DNA from: Sporosarcina cyprini
GTDB lineage: Bacteria; Bacillota; Bacilli; Bacillales_A; Planococcaceae
Assembly: GCF_022048975.1 (NCBI RefSeq)
Contig: NZ_JAKMHX010000030.1
Coordinates: forward strand, 620,001 to 684,000
Reading direction: 5' to 3'
DNA length: 64,000 bases
In this document: positions 28,890-37,782 of the stretch, in pieces
How the letters are laid out: the number at the start of each line of letters is the position of its first letter
How positions within the stretch are numbered: the stretch's first letter is position 1
The notes under the pieces: model-generated
What the model saw: only the letters and a program-made list of their open reading frames with translations
Told to the model about the DNA's origin: nothing
Databases searched by the model: none
Translations under genes and position numbers: made by a program

Positions 28890-29857
28890 CAGTTGCCCCC
28901 TCCTTCCGTTTTCTGTTCAGCCAGCGGCGGTGTTTGGGTCTCCATCTGCTGAAGAGGTAAATATTTCAGCGTTTCGCCCTCGTCATTCATAATATAGATC
29001 TTCGCTTTCGGAAGAACGGATTCAAGCGTTTCAATGACGAGTCGCTGGCGTGTAATGGCTTTATTATCTTTATACTCCCCATACAAATCATTGAATAGGG
29101 CGACATCCCCTAGCGCCTGTTCCACTCGGGACTTTTTCTGTCCGAGGGCACGTGATTTGATCGCATCCTTCTCACCTTTTGCTTCACTTTTACGCTGATT
29201 CTCATATTTTCTGGCTTCGTTGATTTTCGTGTTTTTAGTTTCCCGCGCATCTGTAACGGCTGTGAAAGCGGCCCGGACATCTGCATTCGGAAGTTCAACA
29301 TCTTGCAACTTCACACCTTGCACTGAAATTCCGATATCATATGTGGTCATCAAGGAAGTCAACAACTCACGTGTCTTCGCTTCAATATCAGCCTTTCCGT
29401 CCGTCAGAGCCGCGTCGATCGTTGAACTGCCGATGATCGAACGGATGGAAGCGGAAGTGGCATCATGCAGGATTTCCTGCGGGTTTTGGGAACTGAATAA
29501 ATACTTCTGCGGATCTGTTATTTTCCATTGGACAATGAGATCAGCTAGGACGATATACTCATCCCCTGTAATCATTTTGGTTTCCTTATCGTATGACACG
29601 AGTTCTCCACTCGGGTCTTGCTTGTAACCGAACTGAAGACTGAATGTCTCTTTTGATAATTTTTCAACTTGCTGGATTGGCCACGGCAACTTGAAATGAA
29701 GTCCTGATTCTGTCACCGGTGTATCGGCTTTACCGAACGTAATGACTACCGCCTGTTCCGATTCATCAACGGTATACCACGTTGAAAATGCCACTAACAA
29801 CAGAACAACAGCTGCCAATATCATGCCGACAAGAACTCGTATGCGGCGTGTGCTCAT
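28889..29857 (-). CDS. hflK: SPFH protease modulator HflK
   Basis: Partner of HflC, 322 residues. It has one N-terminal membrane helix (about 8-28), then the SPFH domain (YTVDESEQAVVITFGKADTP, then WKITDPQKYLFSSQNP) and a coiled coil. It ends with the HflK-type LVIETLESVLPKAKIYIMND and LKYLPLQQM. It lacks the glycine-rich N-terminal tail of E. coli HflK. A sigma-W-type promoter stands directly upstream, pointing to a role in envelope stress. HflK-HflC pairs are uncommon in Bacillus itself but occur in Planococcaceae. Confidence 0.93.
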   Translation of the reverse strand: MSTRRIRVLVGMILAAVVLLLVAFSTWYTVDESEQAVVITFGKADTPVTESGLHFKLPWPIQQVEKLSKETFSLQFGYKQDPSGELVSYDKETKMITGDEYIVLADLIVQWKITDPQKYLFSSQNPQEILHDATSASIRSIIGSSTIDAALTDGKADIEAKTRELLTSLMTTYDIGISVQGVKLQDVELPNADVRAAFTAVTDARETKNTKINEARKYENQRKSEAKGEKDAIKSRALGQKKSRVEQALGDVALFNDLYGEYKDNKAITRQRLVIETLESVLPKAKIYIMNDEGETLKYLPLQQMETQTPPLAEQKTEGGGN

Positions 29858-29890
29858 AAAATTGCCCCCTCTTCTATGTATCTAGTCTTT

Positions 29891-29918
29891 TATACGGCTA
29901 AGTTACCAAGAGGTTTCA
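29891..29918 (-). promoter_or_regulatory. Sigma-W-type promoter of hflK-hflC
   Basis: On the minus strand TGAAAC (29913-29918) and CGTATA (29891-29896) are separated by exactly 16 bases, a full match to the sigma-W consensus, about 33 bases before the hflK ATG. A poorer sigma-A reading (TTGAAA, 19 bases, TATAAA) overlaps it. Confidence 0.8.
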
Positions 29919-29997
29919 ATAATTTGTTTGCATTCAAGACATCATGGACTAACTTAGCGGTTTTCATCGTGGAACATTTGGTAAGAAAATATAGAAA

Positions 29998-30038
29998 CGC
30001 TAGAAAGGCCGCGACGTTAGCCGCAACCGTTTCTAGCG
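29998..30038. repeat. Perfect inverted repeat in the hflK-phoR gap
   Basis: CGCTAGAAA and TTTCTAGCG are perfect complements separated by 23 bases, in a stretch with no convincing gene. No T-tract follows on either strand, so it is not a typical terminator; it could be a remnant of a mobile element end. Confidence 0.6.
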
Positions 30039-30231
30039 ATACCGTAATTAATTCAAATAACTTTATCCAGATATTCTATCTGCAATGTTTTACTATAAAA
30101 GATGAGAATAACAAACTGCATATGCCTAAAAAAGTCGATGTTCGTTCCAGGCGGACGCTTTCTTACCTTTAGTTAAGTGTTTTAATACTTTCTATGAGGC
30201 TTGGAATAAAATAGAGATGTATATTCATTTC

Positions 30232-30500
30232 TACATGCTCTTGCTTTCCGTTCCGGCGCTCGCTTTCCGCGGGCATGGCTTGAGCCAATCGAACTGCGAA
30301 GGGTTCGATTTGCCTTAATTTCTGGTTTTTTTCAGAAATTAAGGCATCCTCTACCTGTTGATTAGCGAATCAAGCTTGCTCCAAACGCCCTGCTTTTTGT
30401 CGCAAAAGTCGTTCGATGTAACGGCTTTCCCTGCGGGGTCTCAAGGCTCATGCTATTCCCGCAGGAGTCGGCGCCTGCACTCCAAGCAACAGGTGTCCCA
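30232..30500. repeat. Dispersed hairpin-rich repeat, copy 1
   Basis: Noncoding unit with nested hairpins, including AATCGAA/TTCGATT and the perfect CCTTAATTTCTG/CAGAAATTAAGG pair. It closes with CTGCGGGGTCTCAAGG and TTCCCGCAGGAGTC, opposite an opening CTTTCCGCGGGCATGG. A degraded second copy lies at about 31176-31335. Similar CCGCGGG/CCCGCAGGAG blocks are common noncoding repeats in Bacillaceae and Planococcaceae genomes. The two copies bracket the transposase remnant. Confidence 0.7.
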
Positions 30501-30584
30501 AATAAATAGAAATGAATATGCCAAATAGACCTGACGAATATTTGTTTTTTCGCAAGGCCTCTGTGCTATAGTGGAGCTATCCTG

Positions 30585-30943
30585 TTACGAAACTTTGGCT
30601 GATTCGTAACGATACAGGATGTCATGGTGGATAAGGTGAAATGCGACTTTCAAGAACTTATTCACACATGCGTTCACCGCAACATTATGGGGCTTACCCT
30701 GAGGTTGCTTTTTTAATTGATCATAATAATCCACGATCGTAACTTTAGTCTTCGCTCGCAAAGAAATTATCGACATCACCATGAAATAAAGAATTTCCCT
30801 CAATCTTCGATTCGCCATTTTAATGAATGGAAACCGGATACCATGTGTTCTAATTCATCTTCATACCGACAATGTTGGTTGTGATCATAAATAACCAATG
30901 TACTTTTTCCTTTACTTACGTCAAAAGCAATTACATGTTTCAA
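30585..30943 (-). pseudogene. IS110-family transposase, internally deleted remnant
   Basis: The first part translates from TTG at 30943 as LKHVIAFDVSKGKSTLVIYD, the RuvC/DEDD-type N-terminus of IS110 transposases. It soon reaches a stop after WRIED. A second frame beginning at 30818 gives MANRRLREILYFMVMSIISL and ends with KPHNVAVNACVNKFLKVAFH, the C-terminal Transposase_20 region with its serine-bearing helix only partly kept. Most of the roughly 400-residue protein is missing between them, so this is a deletion scar, not an active element. No terminal or target sites were identified. Confidence 0.82.
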
Positions 30944-31129
30944 CCTTCATCCTCACGTCATTGAAACGTATAGAAGTTCTTCACAGTGCCTCATCGATTC
31001 CACTTTCTTATACACGATCTCCACGGCCCAACATACTAAACTGATTCAAACACGGATGTGAAGGCAGTCGGTTTCCTTATCCGGATTCAAAGATTCCAGC
31101 GTCCGCACGACTTTCCTTCACTTCTACCA

Positions 31130-31169
31130 TAAAAAAGTAGCACAAACCATGGCCTTGGTCTGCGCTACT
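31130..31169 (-). terminator. Probable terminator downstream of phoR
   Basis: On the minus strand AGTAGCGCAGACCA pairs over 14 positions (two G-U) with TGGTTTGTGCTACT, followed by six T. It lies about 255 bases beyond the phoR stop and is the first terminator found there; the bases between contain the repeat copy 2. Confidence 0.7.
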
Positions 31170-31175
31170 AATGTC

Positions 31176-31335
31176 AGTATGTTTCCGCTGGCACGGGCAC
31201 GGCTTCAGCCAATCGAAAAGCGAAGGGTTCGATTTTCCGTATTTCTGGGTTTTACAGAAATTAAGGCAGCACTTATGCTCCAAACGCTTTCGCTTTGTTC
31301 AGTCCAGGGTCTTTCACTCCCAACAACTAAGTGTG
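31176..31335. repeat. Dispersed hairpin-rich repeat, copy 2 (degraded)
   Basis: Shares with copy 1 the blocks GGCTTCAGCCAATCGAA (copy 1 differs by one base), GCGAAGGGTTCGATTT, CAGAAATTAAGGCA and GCTCCAAACGC in the same order and orientation. The central hairpin is partly lost (CCGTATTTCTG against CAGAAATTAAGG). No reading frame in it resembles a protein. Confidence 0.65.
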
Positions 31336-31424
31336 GTACAAGCTAAATTGCTCCCTTTGCTGAAATCTTAACTCATCATATATAATGTGCCCATCTTCGC
31401 CAACACAAGGAAAACCTTCTTTCA

Positions 31425-32834
31425 TTATCTCAACAGAGGAAGATGAATGGTAAAGGTCGTTCCGATGCCCACTGCACTTTGAACAGTGACGTGTCCGTGG
31501 TGGGCTTCGATTAAATGTTTGACGATGGCAAGGCCTAACCCGGTGCCGCCAGATTCCCTGCTGCGAGCCCGGTCGACCCGGTAAAACCGTTCGAATAAGC
31601 GAGGAAGTTCGGACGGTGAGATTCCGATTCCCTCGTCTCTCACTTGTATGGTCACTTCATTTTTCATTTTCTTTGCCACAACTGTTATGGTCGTCTCTTC
31701 TTTCGAGTAATTGATCGCATTTGTAAGAAGGTTCACCATTACTTGAATGAATCGATCCCGATCCGCCAGCACTCGAATACCAGGTTCGACTTGCAGCTCA
31801 ACTGCCATCTGCTTCCTCTCTATCGATCCTGAGATAATTTTAATGGCGTCTTCGAGAACGGATGCCAAAACGATTGGCTGCAATGAAATCTGGAAGCCTT
31901 CCTGCTCAATGCCGGATAGCTCCAATAGATCATCGACCAGCAATTTTAAACGGTCGCTTTCTTTCAAGATAATGCCCAGGAATTCGCTTGCCACTTCAGG
32001 AGATTCAAGTGCTCCGTCCAGCAAGGTCTCAGCAAATCCTTTAATTGAGGTAATCGGCGTCCTCAATTCATGGGACACATTTGCTACAAAGTCCTTTCGA
32101 ACTTCTTCCAGCCGTATTAATTCAGTTATGTTATGCATGACAATGATAATTCCTAACCAATTCCCATGTCGTCCAATTACGGGCGCTCCATACACGCTTA
32201 AGTGGTAGACGGCATGCCCATTGTCGATTCTTACTTGTTTTTCGTGAGCTTGCTCGGTCATGAAAACATCTTCGATTAGCTCCTTGATGTCAGAAGGGAG
32301 TTCAATTTCTTTAAACGTTTTTCCTATCAGCTCTTCAGATGTGAATCCGAATGTTTTTTCAAAGACGCCATTCAGCAAATTGACCGAGCCCTCTCTGCCA
32401 AACATGAGTAATCCGCTGCCCATACTTTCAATTAATGTTTTCAGCCGTTCCTTTTCCATCGACCGTAAAATGGAAACCTCCTGCAAGTTTCTCGCGATTT
32501 GGTTAATGGCAATACCGAGAACATCATTGGTTTCTTGTTCAGCAATTGGCGTCCTTGCCAAATAATCACCGCCTGCAATTCGCATGGCCGTGGCGGATGC
32601 TTGGTCGATTGATTTGCTGTATTGCCGGAAAACACGGTAGGAAACGAAAAAATACATAAGTCCGGCAACAGTCAGAACAATCACGAGGAAAAGCCTATAT
32701 TTGTCTTCATGGACATCATGAAGATCTTTCGGAAAGAATTGAAAAAACTGGCCGAGGACGAGTCCTAAACCAGTAAGCAAGATGAAAAGCATGACCGCAT
32801 TTGCAATGACGAGCCGGGTATGTAAGCTTTTCAT
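31425..32834 (-). CDS. phoR: PhoR-type sensor histidine kinase without external sensor domain
   Basis: Two-component kinase of 469 residues, partner of PhoP. It has two membrane helices (about 9-31 and 46-69), a HAMP linker, a PAS domain (about 125-235), and the phosphoacceptor His255 in NVSHELRTPITS. An ATPase domain follows with the N box NLLTNAINYS, DEGIGIS and GGTGLGLAIVKHL. The loop between the helices is only about 14 residues, so the extracytoplasmic domain of B. subtilis PhoR (about 579 residues) is absent. Its ATG overlaps the phoP stop by four bases. Position next to polA, mdh and citZ supports PhoR; a PnpS-type name is also used for such kinases. Confidence 0.9.
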   Translation of the reverse strand: MKSLHTRLVIANAVMLFILLTGLGLVLGQFFQFFPKDLHDVHEDKYRLFLVIVLTVAGLMYFFVSYRVFRQYSKSIDQASATAMRIAGGDYLARTPIAEQETNDVLGIAINQIARNLQEVSILRSMEKERLKTLIESMGSGLLMFGREGSVNLLNGVFEKTFGFTSEELIGKTFKEIELPSDIKELIEDVFMTEQAHEKQVRIDNGHAVYHLSVYGAPVIGRHGNWLGIIIVMHNITELIRLEEVRKDFVANVSHELRTPITSIKGFAETLLDGALESPEVASEFLGIILKESDRLKLLVDDLLELSGIEQEGFQISLQPIVLASVLEDAIKIISGSIERKQMAVELQVEPGIRVLADRDRFIQVMVNLLTNAINYSKEETTITVVAKKMKNEVTIQVRDEGIGISPSELPRLFERFYRVDRARSRESGGTGLGLAIVKHLIEAHHGHVTVQSAVGIGTTFTIHLPLLR

Positions 32835-33538
32835 TTTTCCTTCGGCTCCTCGAATTTATAACCGATGCCTCTCACTGTCTTGATGAACACCGGCTTCCTT
32901 GTATTTTCTTCTATCTTCTCACGCAGATGGGAGACGTGAACATCGACAATTCTCGTGTCTCCTGCAAAATCGTAATTCCACACGGCACTGAGCAATTGAT
33001 CACGAGTGAGGACGCGATTTTTATTTTTTATAAAATAGACAAGCAGTTCAAATTCCTTTGGTGTAAATTCCAAAGGCTCCTCATGAAGATAGGCCTCGTA
33101 TTGCTCTGGATGTACCTTTATTGGCCCGGATGTCAGCGTCGATTCAGGCCGTCCGGAATCCGGACGATCGCCTGTACGCCTTAATACCGCCTTCACTCTG
33201 GCGATCACTTCACGCGGGCTGAATGGCTTTGTCATATAATCATCTGCGCCAATTTCCAGTCCTAACACCTTATCCGGCTCTTCGCCTTTGGCTGTCAGCA
33301 TGATAATCGGAACATTGACATCCTGCTGCCGGAGCAGCTTGCACACTTCAATTCCATCCATTTTCGGCAGCATTAAATCCAGTAGAATCAAATCCGGCTG
33401 AACCGTTTCCACCATTTCGATCGCTTCCACCCCATCGACCGCCACATACGTATCGAAATTGGACTGTTTTAAGTTGTATTCCAGCAAAGTTCGGATCGGT
33501 TGTTCGTCATCTACGATCAACACTTTCTTTTCTACCAT
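32831..33538 (-). CDS. phoP: Phosphate-regulon-type response regulator PhoP
   Basis: OmpR-family regulator of 235 residues. The receiver domain has KVLIVDDEQPIRT, the phosphoacceptor Asp in LILLDLMLPKMDG and the conserved Lys in DDYMTKPFSPREV. The winged-helix domain (EFTPKEFELLVYFIKNKNRV, VDVHVSHLREKIE, RGIGYKF) is intact. The frame begins at 33553, but those first codons contain the ribosome site GGAGGAG itself; ATG at 33538 lies six bases later and is the start. It is expected to control phosphate starvation genes together with PhoR. Confidence 0.95.
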   Translation of the reverse strand: MVEKKVLIVDDEQPIRTLLEYNLKQSNFDTYVAVDGVEAIEMVETVQPDLILLDLMLPKMDGIEVCKLLRQQDVNVPIIMLTAKGEEPDKVLGLEIGADDYMTKPFSPREVIARVKAVLRRTGDRPDSGRPESTLTSGPIKVHPEQYEAYLHEEPLEFTPKEFELLVYFIKNKNRVLTRDQLLSAVWNYDFAGDTRIVDVHVSHLREKIEENTRKPVFIKTVRGIGYKFEEPKEK

Positions 33539-33560
33539 TCTCATCTCCTCCATCTATCTC

Positions 33561-34037
33561 TTAGAAGTTTTCCATTGCTTGTGATGTCAAATTGTCTTCC
33601 AGTCTCGGAGGTATGACGACGACTGTTCCTGTAATGACCGTATCTCCCTCTTCGTCTACGGCTTCTATTTTTAACGTAACCGCATTTTGATCGAGTTCGA
33701 CTCGTATGACCTCAAAAAGGAATTCAATTGTCTCATAATGATAGACTTGTTTAGGGAAGGACAGATGCTGTTCAATAACATGAGAGCCAGGGCCAGGCAA
33801 GTATTTTGAAATCGCAGACGTTATAATGCCCGTCAGCATGATCGTCGGCACAATCGGTCGATCAAATGATGTTCTCGAAGCATAGTCATGCTGCACGTAT
33901 AATGGATTGGCGTCATTCGTTAATCCCAAATATAAGAGTAAATCCTTATCCTCGATTTTCTCTGTCAACTTCAGTTTTTCCCCTGACGTGATTTCATCAA
34001 CCTTCCGTCCGATCCTACGTTTTTTCCCTAATAACAA
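33561..34037 (-). CDS. MaoC-like hot-dog fold protein
   Basis: Protein of 158 residues with the hot-dog fold of (R)-specific enoyl-CoA hydratases. The hydratase signature is recognisable in GLTNDANPLYVQHDYASRTS, followed by FDRPIVPTIMLTGIITSAIS, with catalytic-type Asp/His positions only partly clear (Asp in NDANPLY; QHDYA). It may hydrate enoyl-CoA or bind an acyl thioester. It sits between mdh and phoP, and a MaoC-like gene in this place is seen in several Bacillales. The substrate is unknown. Confidence 0.8.
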   Translation of the reverse strand: MLLGKKRRIGRKVDEITSGEKLKLTEKIEDKDLLLYLGLTNDANPLYVQHDYASRTSFDRPIVPTIMLTGIITSAISKYLPGPGSHVIEQHLSFPKQVYHYETIEFLFEVIRVELDQNAVTLKIEAVDEEGDTVITGTVVVIPPRLEDNLTSQAMENF

Positions 34038-34136
34038 CTTGGTTCCCCCTTACTTCAAGATACAATTGATTTAACATACCATTTACGGTGAAAGCTCATC
34101 CGATACTTTGAGTGTATCAATAAAAATGAGAGAAGT

Positions 34137-34169
34137 AAAAAAAATCGAGCAGTTCCTCTGCCCGATTTT
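34137..34169 (-). terminator. Intrinsic terminator of mdh
   Basis: On the minus strand AAAATCGGGCAG pairs with CTGCTCGATTTT with one mismatch around AGGAA, and T residues follow. It lies about 48 bases beyond the mdh stop. Confidence 0.85.
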
Positions 34170-34216
34170 ACAATAGCTTAACAATCAAGTTTACAACGTT
34201 CAACTTATGGAAGCAT

Positions 34217-35158
34217 CTAGTCTGCAAGGACTTCCATGACTGCTCGGACCGAATCGGCGGACTTTGCTAAAGCGGCTGTTTCCTCATCCGTCAATTCAAG
34301 TTCGATGATCTTTTCAATTCCCCCTGCGCCTAGAACTGTCGGAACACCGAGATAAATACCGTCCATTCCGTATTCCCCTTCCAGGTACGCAATAGAAGGG
34401 AGGACGCGTTTTTGATCCTTTAATATCGCCTCAGCCATTTCTACGAGTGATGCGGCCGGTGCATAATAAGCAGATCCGTTGCCAAGAAGATTGACGATTT
34501 CTGCTCCGCCTTTCCGGGTCCGATCCACAATTTCTTGCAATCGATCACCCGGGATCAATTTTTCCAAAGGAACGCCGCCTGCTGCCGAATAGCGGACAAG
34601 AGGCACCATGTCATCACCATGTCCGCCCAGTACAAAGCCCGTCACGTCTTTTACTGAGAGATTCAACTCCTGCGCTACGAATGTACGGAAGCGCGCCGTA
34701 TCCAATACACCGGATTGTCCGATGACACGTTCCTTCGGAAATCCAGATTCTTTATATACAGTGTACGTCATGGCATCCACTGGATTTGTTAATATGATGA
34801 TCGTTGTTTCTGGAGAATGCGTAACAACTTCACTCGTCACAGCTTTCATGACCTTCTGGTTCGTTTGGACAAGATCATCCCGGCTCATGCCCGGTTTACG
34901 GGCGATTCCTGCCGTGATGATGACAAGATCTGAGTTTTTCGTATCAGCATAGTCGGATGTTCCGGTAATGTTAGCATCAAACCCTAGTACTGGACCCGCT
35001 TCCAACATATCTAACGCTTTCCCTTTTGTCGGATCTTCCATTTGAGGGATGTCCACAAGGACTACATCACACAGCTCCTTTTGAGCAAGAAGAAATGCGG
35101 TGGTCGCTCCGGTGAATCCAGATCCGATGACTGAGACTTTTTTGCGTTTCATTGTCAT
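34217..35158 (-). CDS. mdh: Malate dehydrogenase
   Basis: TCA-cycle enzyme oxidising malate to oxaloacetate with NAD. The 313 residues have the LDH/MDH Rossmann motif [12 protein letters not shown] (GxGxxG), the substrate-loop arginines in [11 protein letters not shown], the NPVDAMTY segment and the catalytic His in [16 protein letters not shown] six bases before the ATG at 35158 fixes the start; the frame itself extends to 35182. Last gene of citZ-icd-mdh, although a terminator after icd suggests it is also controlled separately. Confidence 0.96.
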   Translation of the reverse strand: MTMKRKKVSVIGSGFTGATTAFLLAQKELCDVVLVDIPQMEDPTKGKALDMLEAGPVLGFDANITGTSDYADTKNSDLVIITAGIARKPGMSRDDLVQTNQKVMKAVTSEVVTHSPETTIIILTNPVDAMTYTVYKESGFPKERVIGQSGVLDTARFRTFVAQELNLSVKDVTGFVLGGHGDDMVPLVRYSAAGGVPLEKLIPGDRLQEIVDRTRKGGAEIVNLLGNGSAYYAPAASLVEMAEAILKDQKRVLPSIAYLEGEYGMDGIYLGVPTVLGAGGIEKIIELELTDEETAALAKSADSVRAVMEVLAD

Positions 35159-35184
35159 GGCAAACTCTCCTTTTCTGATCAAAA

Positions 35185-35220
35185 TAAAAAAAGCAAGAGG
35201 GGGAAAGATTTCCCACTCTT
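35185..35220 (-). terminator. Intrinsic terminator after icd
   Basis: On the minus strand AAGAGTGGGAAA pairs with TTTCCCCCTCTT with one mismatch, then GCTTTTTTT follows. It lies between icd and mdh and may let through only part of the transcripts. Confidence 0.82.
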
Positions 35221-35236
35221 ACTTTAGTCTAGCGAA

Positions 35237-36496
35237 TTATAGGTTTTTAATCAATTCATCCGCAAATTCAGATGCTTTTACTTCTGTCGCACCATCCATG
35301 AGACGTGCAAAGTCATATGTTACCACTTTAGAAGCGATTGTCTTTTCGATGGATTCTGTAATCATCTTAGCAGCTTCATTCCAGCCCATATGCTCAAGCA
35401 TCATAACGCCTGAAAGAAGTACAGAAGATGGATTTACTTTATCAAGACCCGCGTACTTCGGAGCTGTACCATGTGTTGCTTCGAAAATCGCATGTCCAGT
35501 TACATAGTTGATGTTCGCTCCTGGAGCGATACCGATACCGCCGACTTGTGCAGCAAGTGCATCGGAAATATAGTCGCCGTTCAAGTTCATTGTTGCTACG
35601 ACGTCAAATTCCTTCGGACGTGTCAAGATTTGTTGTAGGAAGATATCAGCGATCGAATCTTTCACAATGATCTTGCCAGCTGCTTCTGCATCAGATTGCG
35701 CTTTGTTAGCCGCGTCTGTTCCTTCAGCTTCCTTGATTTGATCATATTGGTTCCAAGTGAATACTTTGTCGCCGAATTCTTGTTCAGCCACTTCATAACC
35801 CCAGTTTTTGAACGCGCCTTCAGTAAATTTCATGATGTTTCCTTTGTGTACAAGCGTTACAGACTTGCGACCTTCTTTGACTGCATAGTTAATCGCAGCA
35901 CGCACAAGACGTTTTGTACCTTCTTCAGATACAGGCTTGATGCCGATACCAGAAGTTTCAGGGAAACGGATTTTATTGACGCCCATTTCGTCTTGCAAGA
36001 AGGCAATCACTTTTTTCACTTCGTCTGAACCTTCTTTGTACTCAATACCTGCATAGATATCCTCTGTGTTCTCACGGAAGATAACCATATCTGTATCTTC
36101 TGGACGCTTAACAGGGGAAGGAACGCCTTCAAAGTAACGAACCGGGCGCAAGCAAGTGTATAGATCCAACTCTTGACGAAGTGCAACGTTCAATGAACGG
36201 AATCCGCCTCCGATTGGTGTAGTTAGAGGTCCTTTAATCGCGATCAAATACTCATCGATGATGTCAAGTGTTTCCTGCGGCAGCCATTCTCCCGTTTCGT
36301 TGAATGCTTTTTCACCAGCAAGAACTTCTTTCCATTCAATTTTCTTTTGGCCATTGTATGCCTTCTCAACAGCAGCTTCCAAAACGCGGGATGCAGCATG
36401 CCAGATATCCGGGCCTGTACCGTCACCGATGATGAATGGGATCGTTGCGTGATCCGGAACGTTTAATACACCGTTTTCCATTGAAATTTTAGCCAT
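35237..36496 (-). CDS. icd: NADP-dependent isocitrate dehydrogenase
   Basis: Converts isocitrate to 2-oxoglutarate and CO2 with NADP. The 419 residues align along the whole length with bacterial dimeric [23 protein letters not shown] at the start, the substrate site [20 protein letters not shown] (its serine is the phosphorylation site in E. coli) and the [20 protein letters not shown] metal site. AGGAGG precedes the ATG. It is the middle gene of citZ-icd-mdh; a hairpin-rich spacer of 91 bases separates it from citZ. Confidence 0.97.
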   Translation of the reverse strand: MAKISMENGVLNVPDHATIPFIIGDGTGPDIWHAASRVLEAAVEKAYNGQKKIEWKEVLAGEKAFNETGEWLPQETLDIIDEYLIAIKGPLTTPIGGGFRSLNVALRQELDLYTCLRPVRYFEGVPSPVKRPEDTDMVIFRENTEDIYAGIEYKEGSDEVKKVIAFLQDEMGVNKIRFPETSGIGIKPVSEEGTKRLVRAAINYAVKEGRKSVTLVHKGNIMKFTEGAFKNWGYEVAEQEFGDKVFTWNQYDQIKEAEGTDAANKAQSDAEAAGKIIVKDSIADIFLQQILTRPKEFDVVATMNLNGDYISDALAAQVGGIGIAPGANINYVTGHAIFEATHGTAPKYAGLDKVNPSSVLLSGVMMLEHMGWNEAAKMITESIEKTIASKVVTYDFARLMDGATEVKASEFADELIKNL

Positions 36497-36526
36497 TGCA
36501 GTTTCCTCCTAATAGTCAAAAGTAGA

Positions 36527-36552
36527 GGGCCGGTATCAGTTCATACCGCCCC
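36527..36552 (-). repeat. Hairpin in the citZ-icd spacer
   Basis: On the minus strand GGGGCGGTAT and ATACCGGCCC form a nearly complete stem around GAACTG, without a T-run. A second hairpin (GAGAG/CTCTC around TTTTCGAAG) lies closer to citZ. Such structures often mark RNA processing or stability points; the role here is not known. Confidence 0.55.
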
Positions 36553-36587
36553 ACTCATTTTTTGTGTTGAGAGCTTCGAAAACTCTC

Positions 36588-37703
36588 TTACCGCTCGTTC
36601 ATCGGCACGTATTTCTGCTTGTCTGGACCGTTGTACTCGGCACGTGGACGGATCAATCTATTGTTTGCATATTGCTCCAAAATATGTGCCGTCCAGCCGG
36701 AAGTACGGGAGACCGCAAAAATCGGCGTGAACAAATCATGGTCGATACCAAGTGAATGATATACCGAAGCGGAATAGAAATCAACGTTAGGCGGCAAGTT
36801 TTTCTCGCCTGTCACGATTGATTCAATTTTCTCCGACATATTGTACCACTTTTCCTCGCCGCGAAGTGAAGTCAATTTTTTAGACATTTCACGAAGATGC
36901 TTGGCACGCGGGTCGCCTTTACGGTATACGCGGTGGCCAAAGCCCATGATTTTTTCTTTGTTGTCCAATTTTTCACGAATGTATGGCTCAACATTTTCTT
37001 CAGAACCGATTTCCATGAGCATCTTCATCACTTGCTCATTCGCTCCGCCATGAAGAGGTCCTTTCAATGCGCCGATTGCCGCAGTGATTCCGGAATACAT
37101 ATCGGATAATGTTGCCACACAAACACGCGCTGTGAACGTAGAAGCGTTCAATTCATGGTCAGCGTGAAGTACGAGCGCTTTATTGAAAGCTTCGATCGCA
37201 ATATCTTCAGGCTCTTCGCCATTCAGCATGTAGAGGAAATTGGCTGCGTAACCTAGTTCGCTCTTTGGTGCGACCGGCTCAAGTCCTTTACGCACGCGTG
37301 AAAAGGCTGTAACAACCGTAGCGATTTTCGCTTGAAGTTTAATCGCTTTTTCATAGTTCGCTTCATCGGACATATCTTCCGCTTTGTCATCGTATAATCC
37401 GAGGAGGGAGATGGCTGTGCGCAATGCTGCCATTGGATGCACTTTGTCGATCGGATATGTTTTAAAATGGTCAAGCACTTCCTGAGGAATTGACATATTG
37501 TCTGCAAGCTGCTGCTTCAATTCAGCCAGCTCGTCCTCTTTTGGAAGACGTTGGTGCCATAGTAGGTATACAACTTCTTCGAAACTTGCATTTGTTGCAA
37601 GATCGTCAATGTCGTAACCGACATATGTAAGAGTGTCATCAATGATGGAACTGATGGCGGATTGCGTCGCTACGATTCCTTCCAACCCTTTTGATGCTGT
37701 CAT
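36588..37703 (-). CDS. citZ: Citrate synthase
   Basis: Condenses acetyl-CoA and oxaloacetate into citrate, first step of the TCA cycle. The 371-residue protein is of the short Gram-positive type. It has the catalytic His regions LHADHELNAS and GPLHGGANEQVMKML, the GFGHRVYRKGDPRAKHL segment, and Asp in VDFYSASVYHSLG. GGAG precedes the ATG. It is first in citZ-icd-mdh and preceded by a clear sigma-A promoter with an overlapping catabolite-control site. Confidence 0.96.
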   Translation of the reverse strand: MTASKGLEGIVATQSAISSIIDDTLTYVGYDIDDLATNASFEEVVYLLWHQRLPKEDELAELKQQLADNMSIPQEVLDHFKTYPIDKVHPMAALRTAISLLGLYDDKAEDMSDEANYEKAIKLQAKIATVVTAFSRVRKGLEPVAPKSELGYAANFLYMLNGEEPEDIAIEAFNKALVLHADHELNASTFTARVCVATLSDMYSGITAAIGALKGPLHGGANEQVMKMLMEIGSEENVEPYIREKLDNKEKIMGFGHRVYRKGDPRAKHLREMSKKLTSLRGEEKWYNMSEKIESIVTGEKNLPPNVDFYSASVYHSLGIDHDLFTPIFAVSRTSGWTAHILEQYANNRLIRPRAEYNGPDKQKYVPMNER

Positions 37704-37782
37704 ATTACTCGCTCCTTCTCTCAGTGTAGCCTTTATCTTCTAAAATTCGCTAGAAAACGGCTCTTCTGATAATAGTTTCTGT

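Noticed and set aside
29876..30172. Plus-strand open frame of 98 codons upstream of hflK
   Set aside because: It covers the sigma-W promoter region on the other strand, resembles no protein and lacks a ribosome site.
30232..31335. Possible CRISPR array
   Set aside because: Only two long, imperfect copies almost 1 kb apart exist and no cas gene is near.
31149..31371. Plus-strand open frames over repeat copy 2
   Set aside because: They follow the hairpin repeat and differ between the two repeat copies, so they are not coding.
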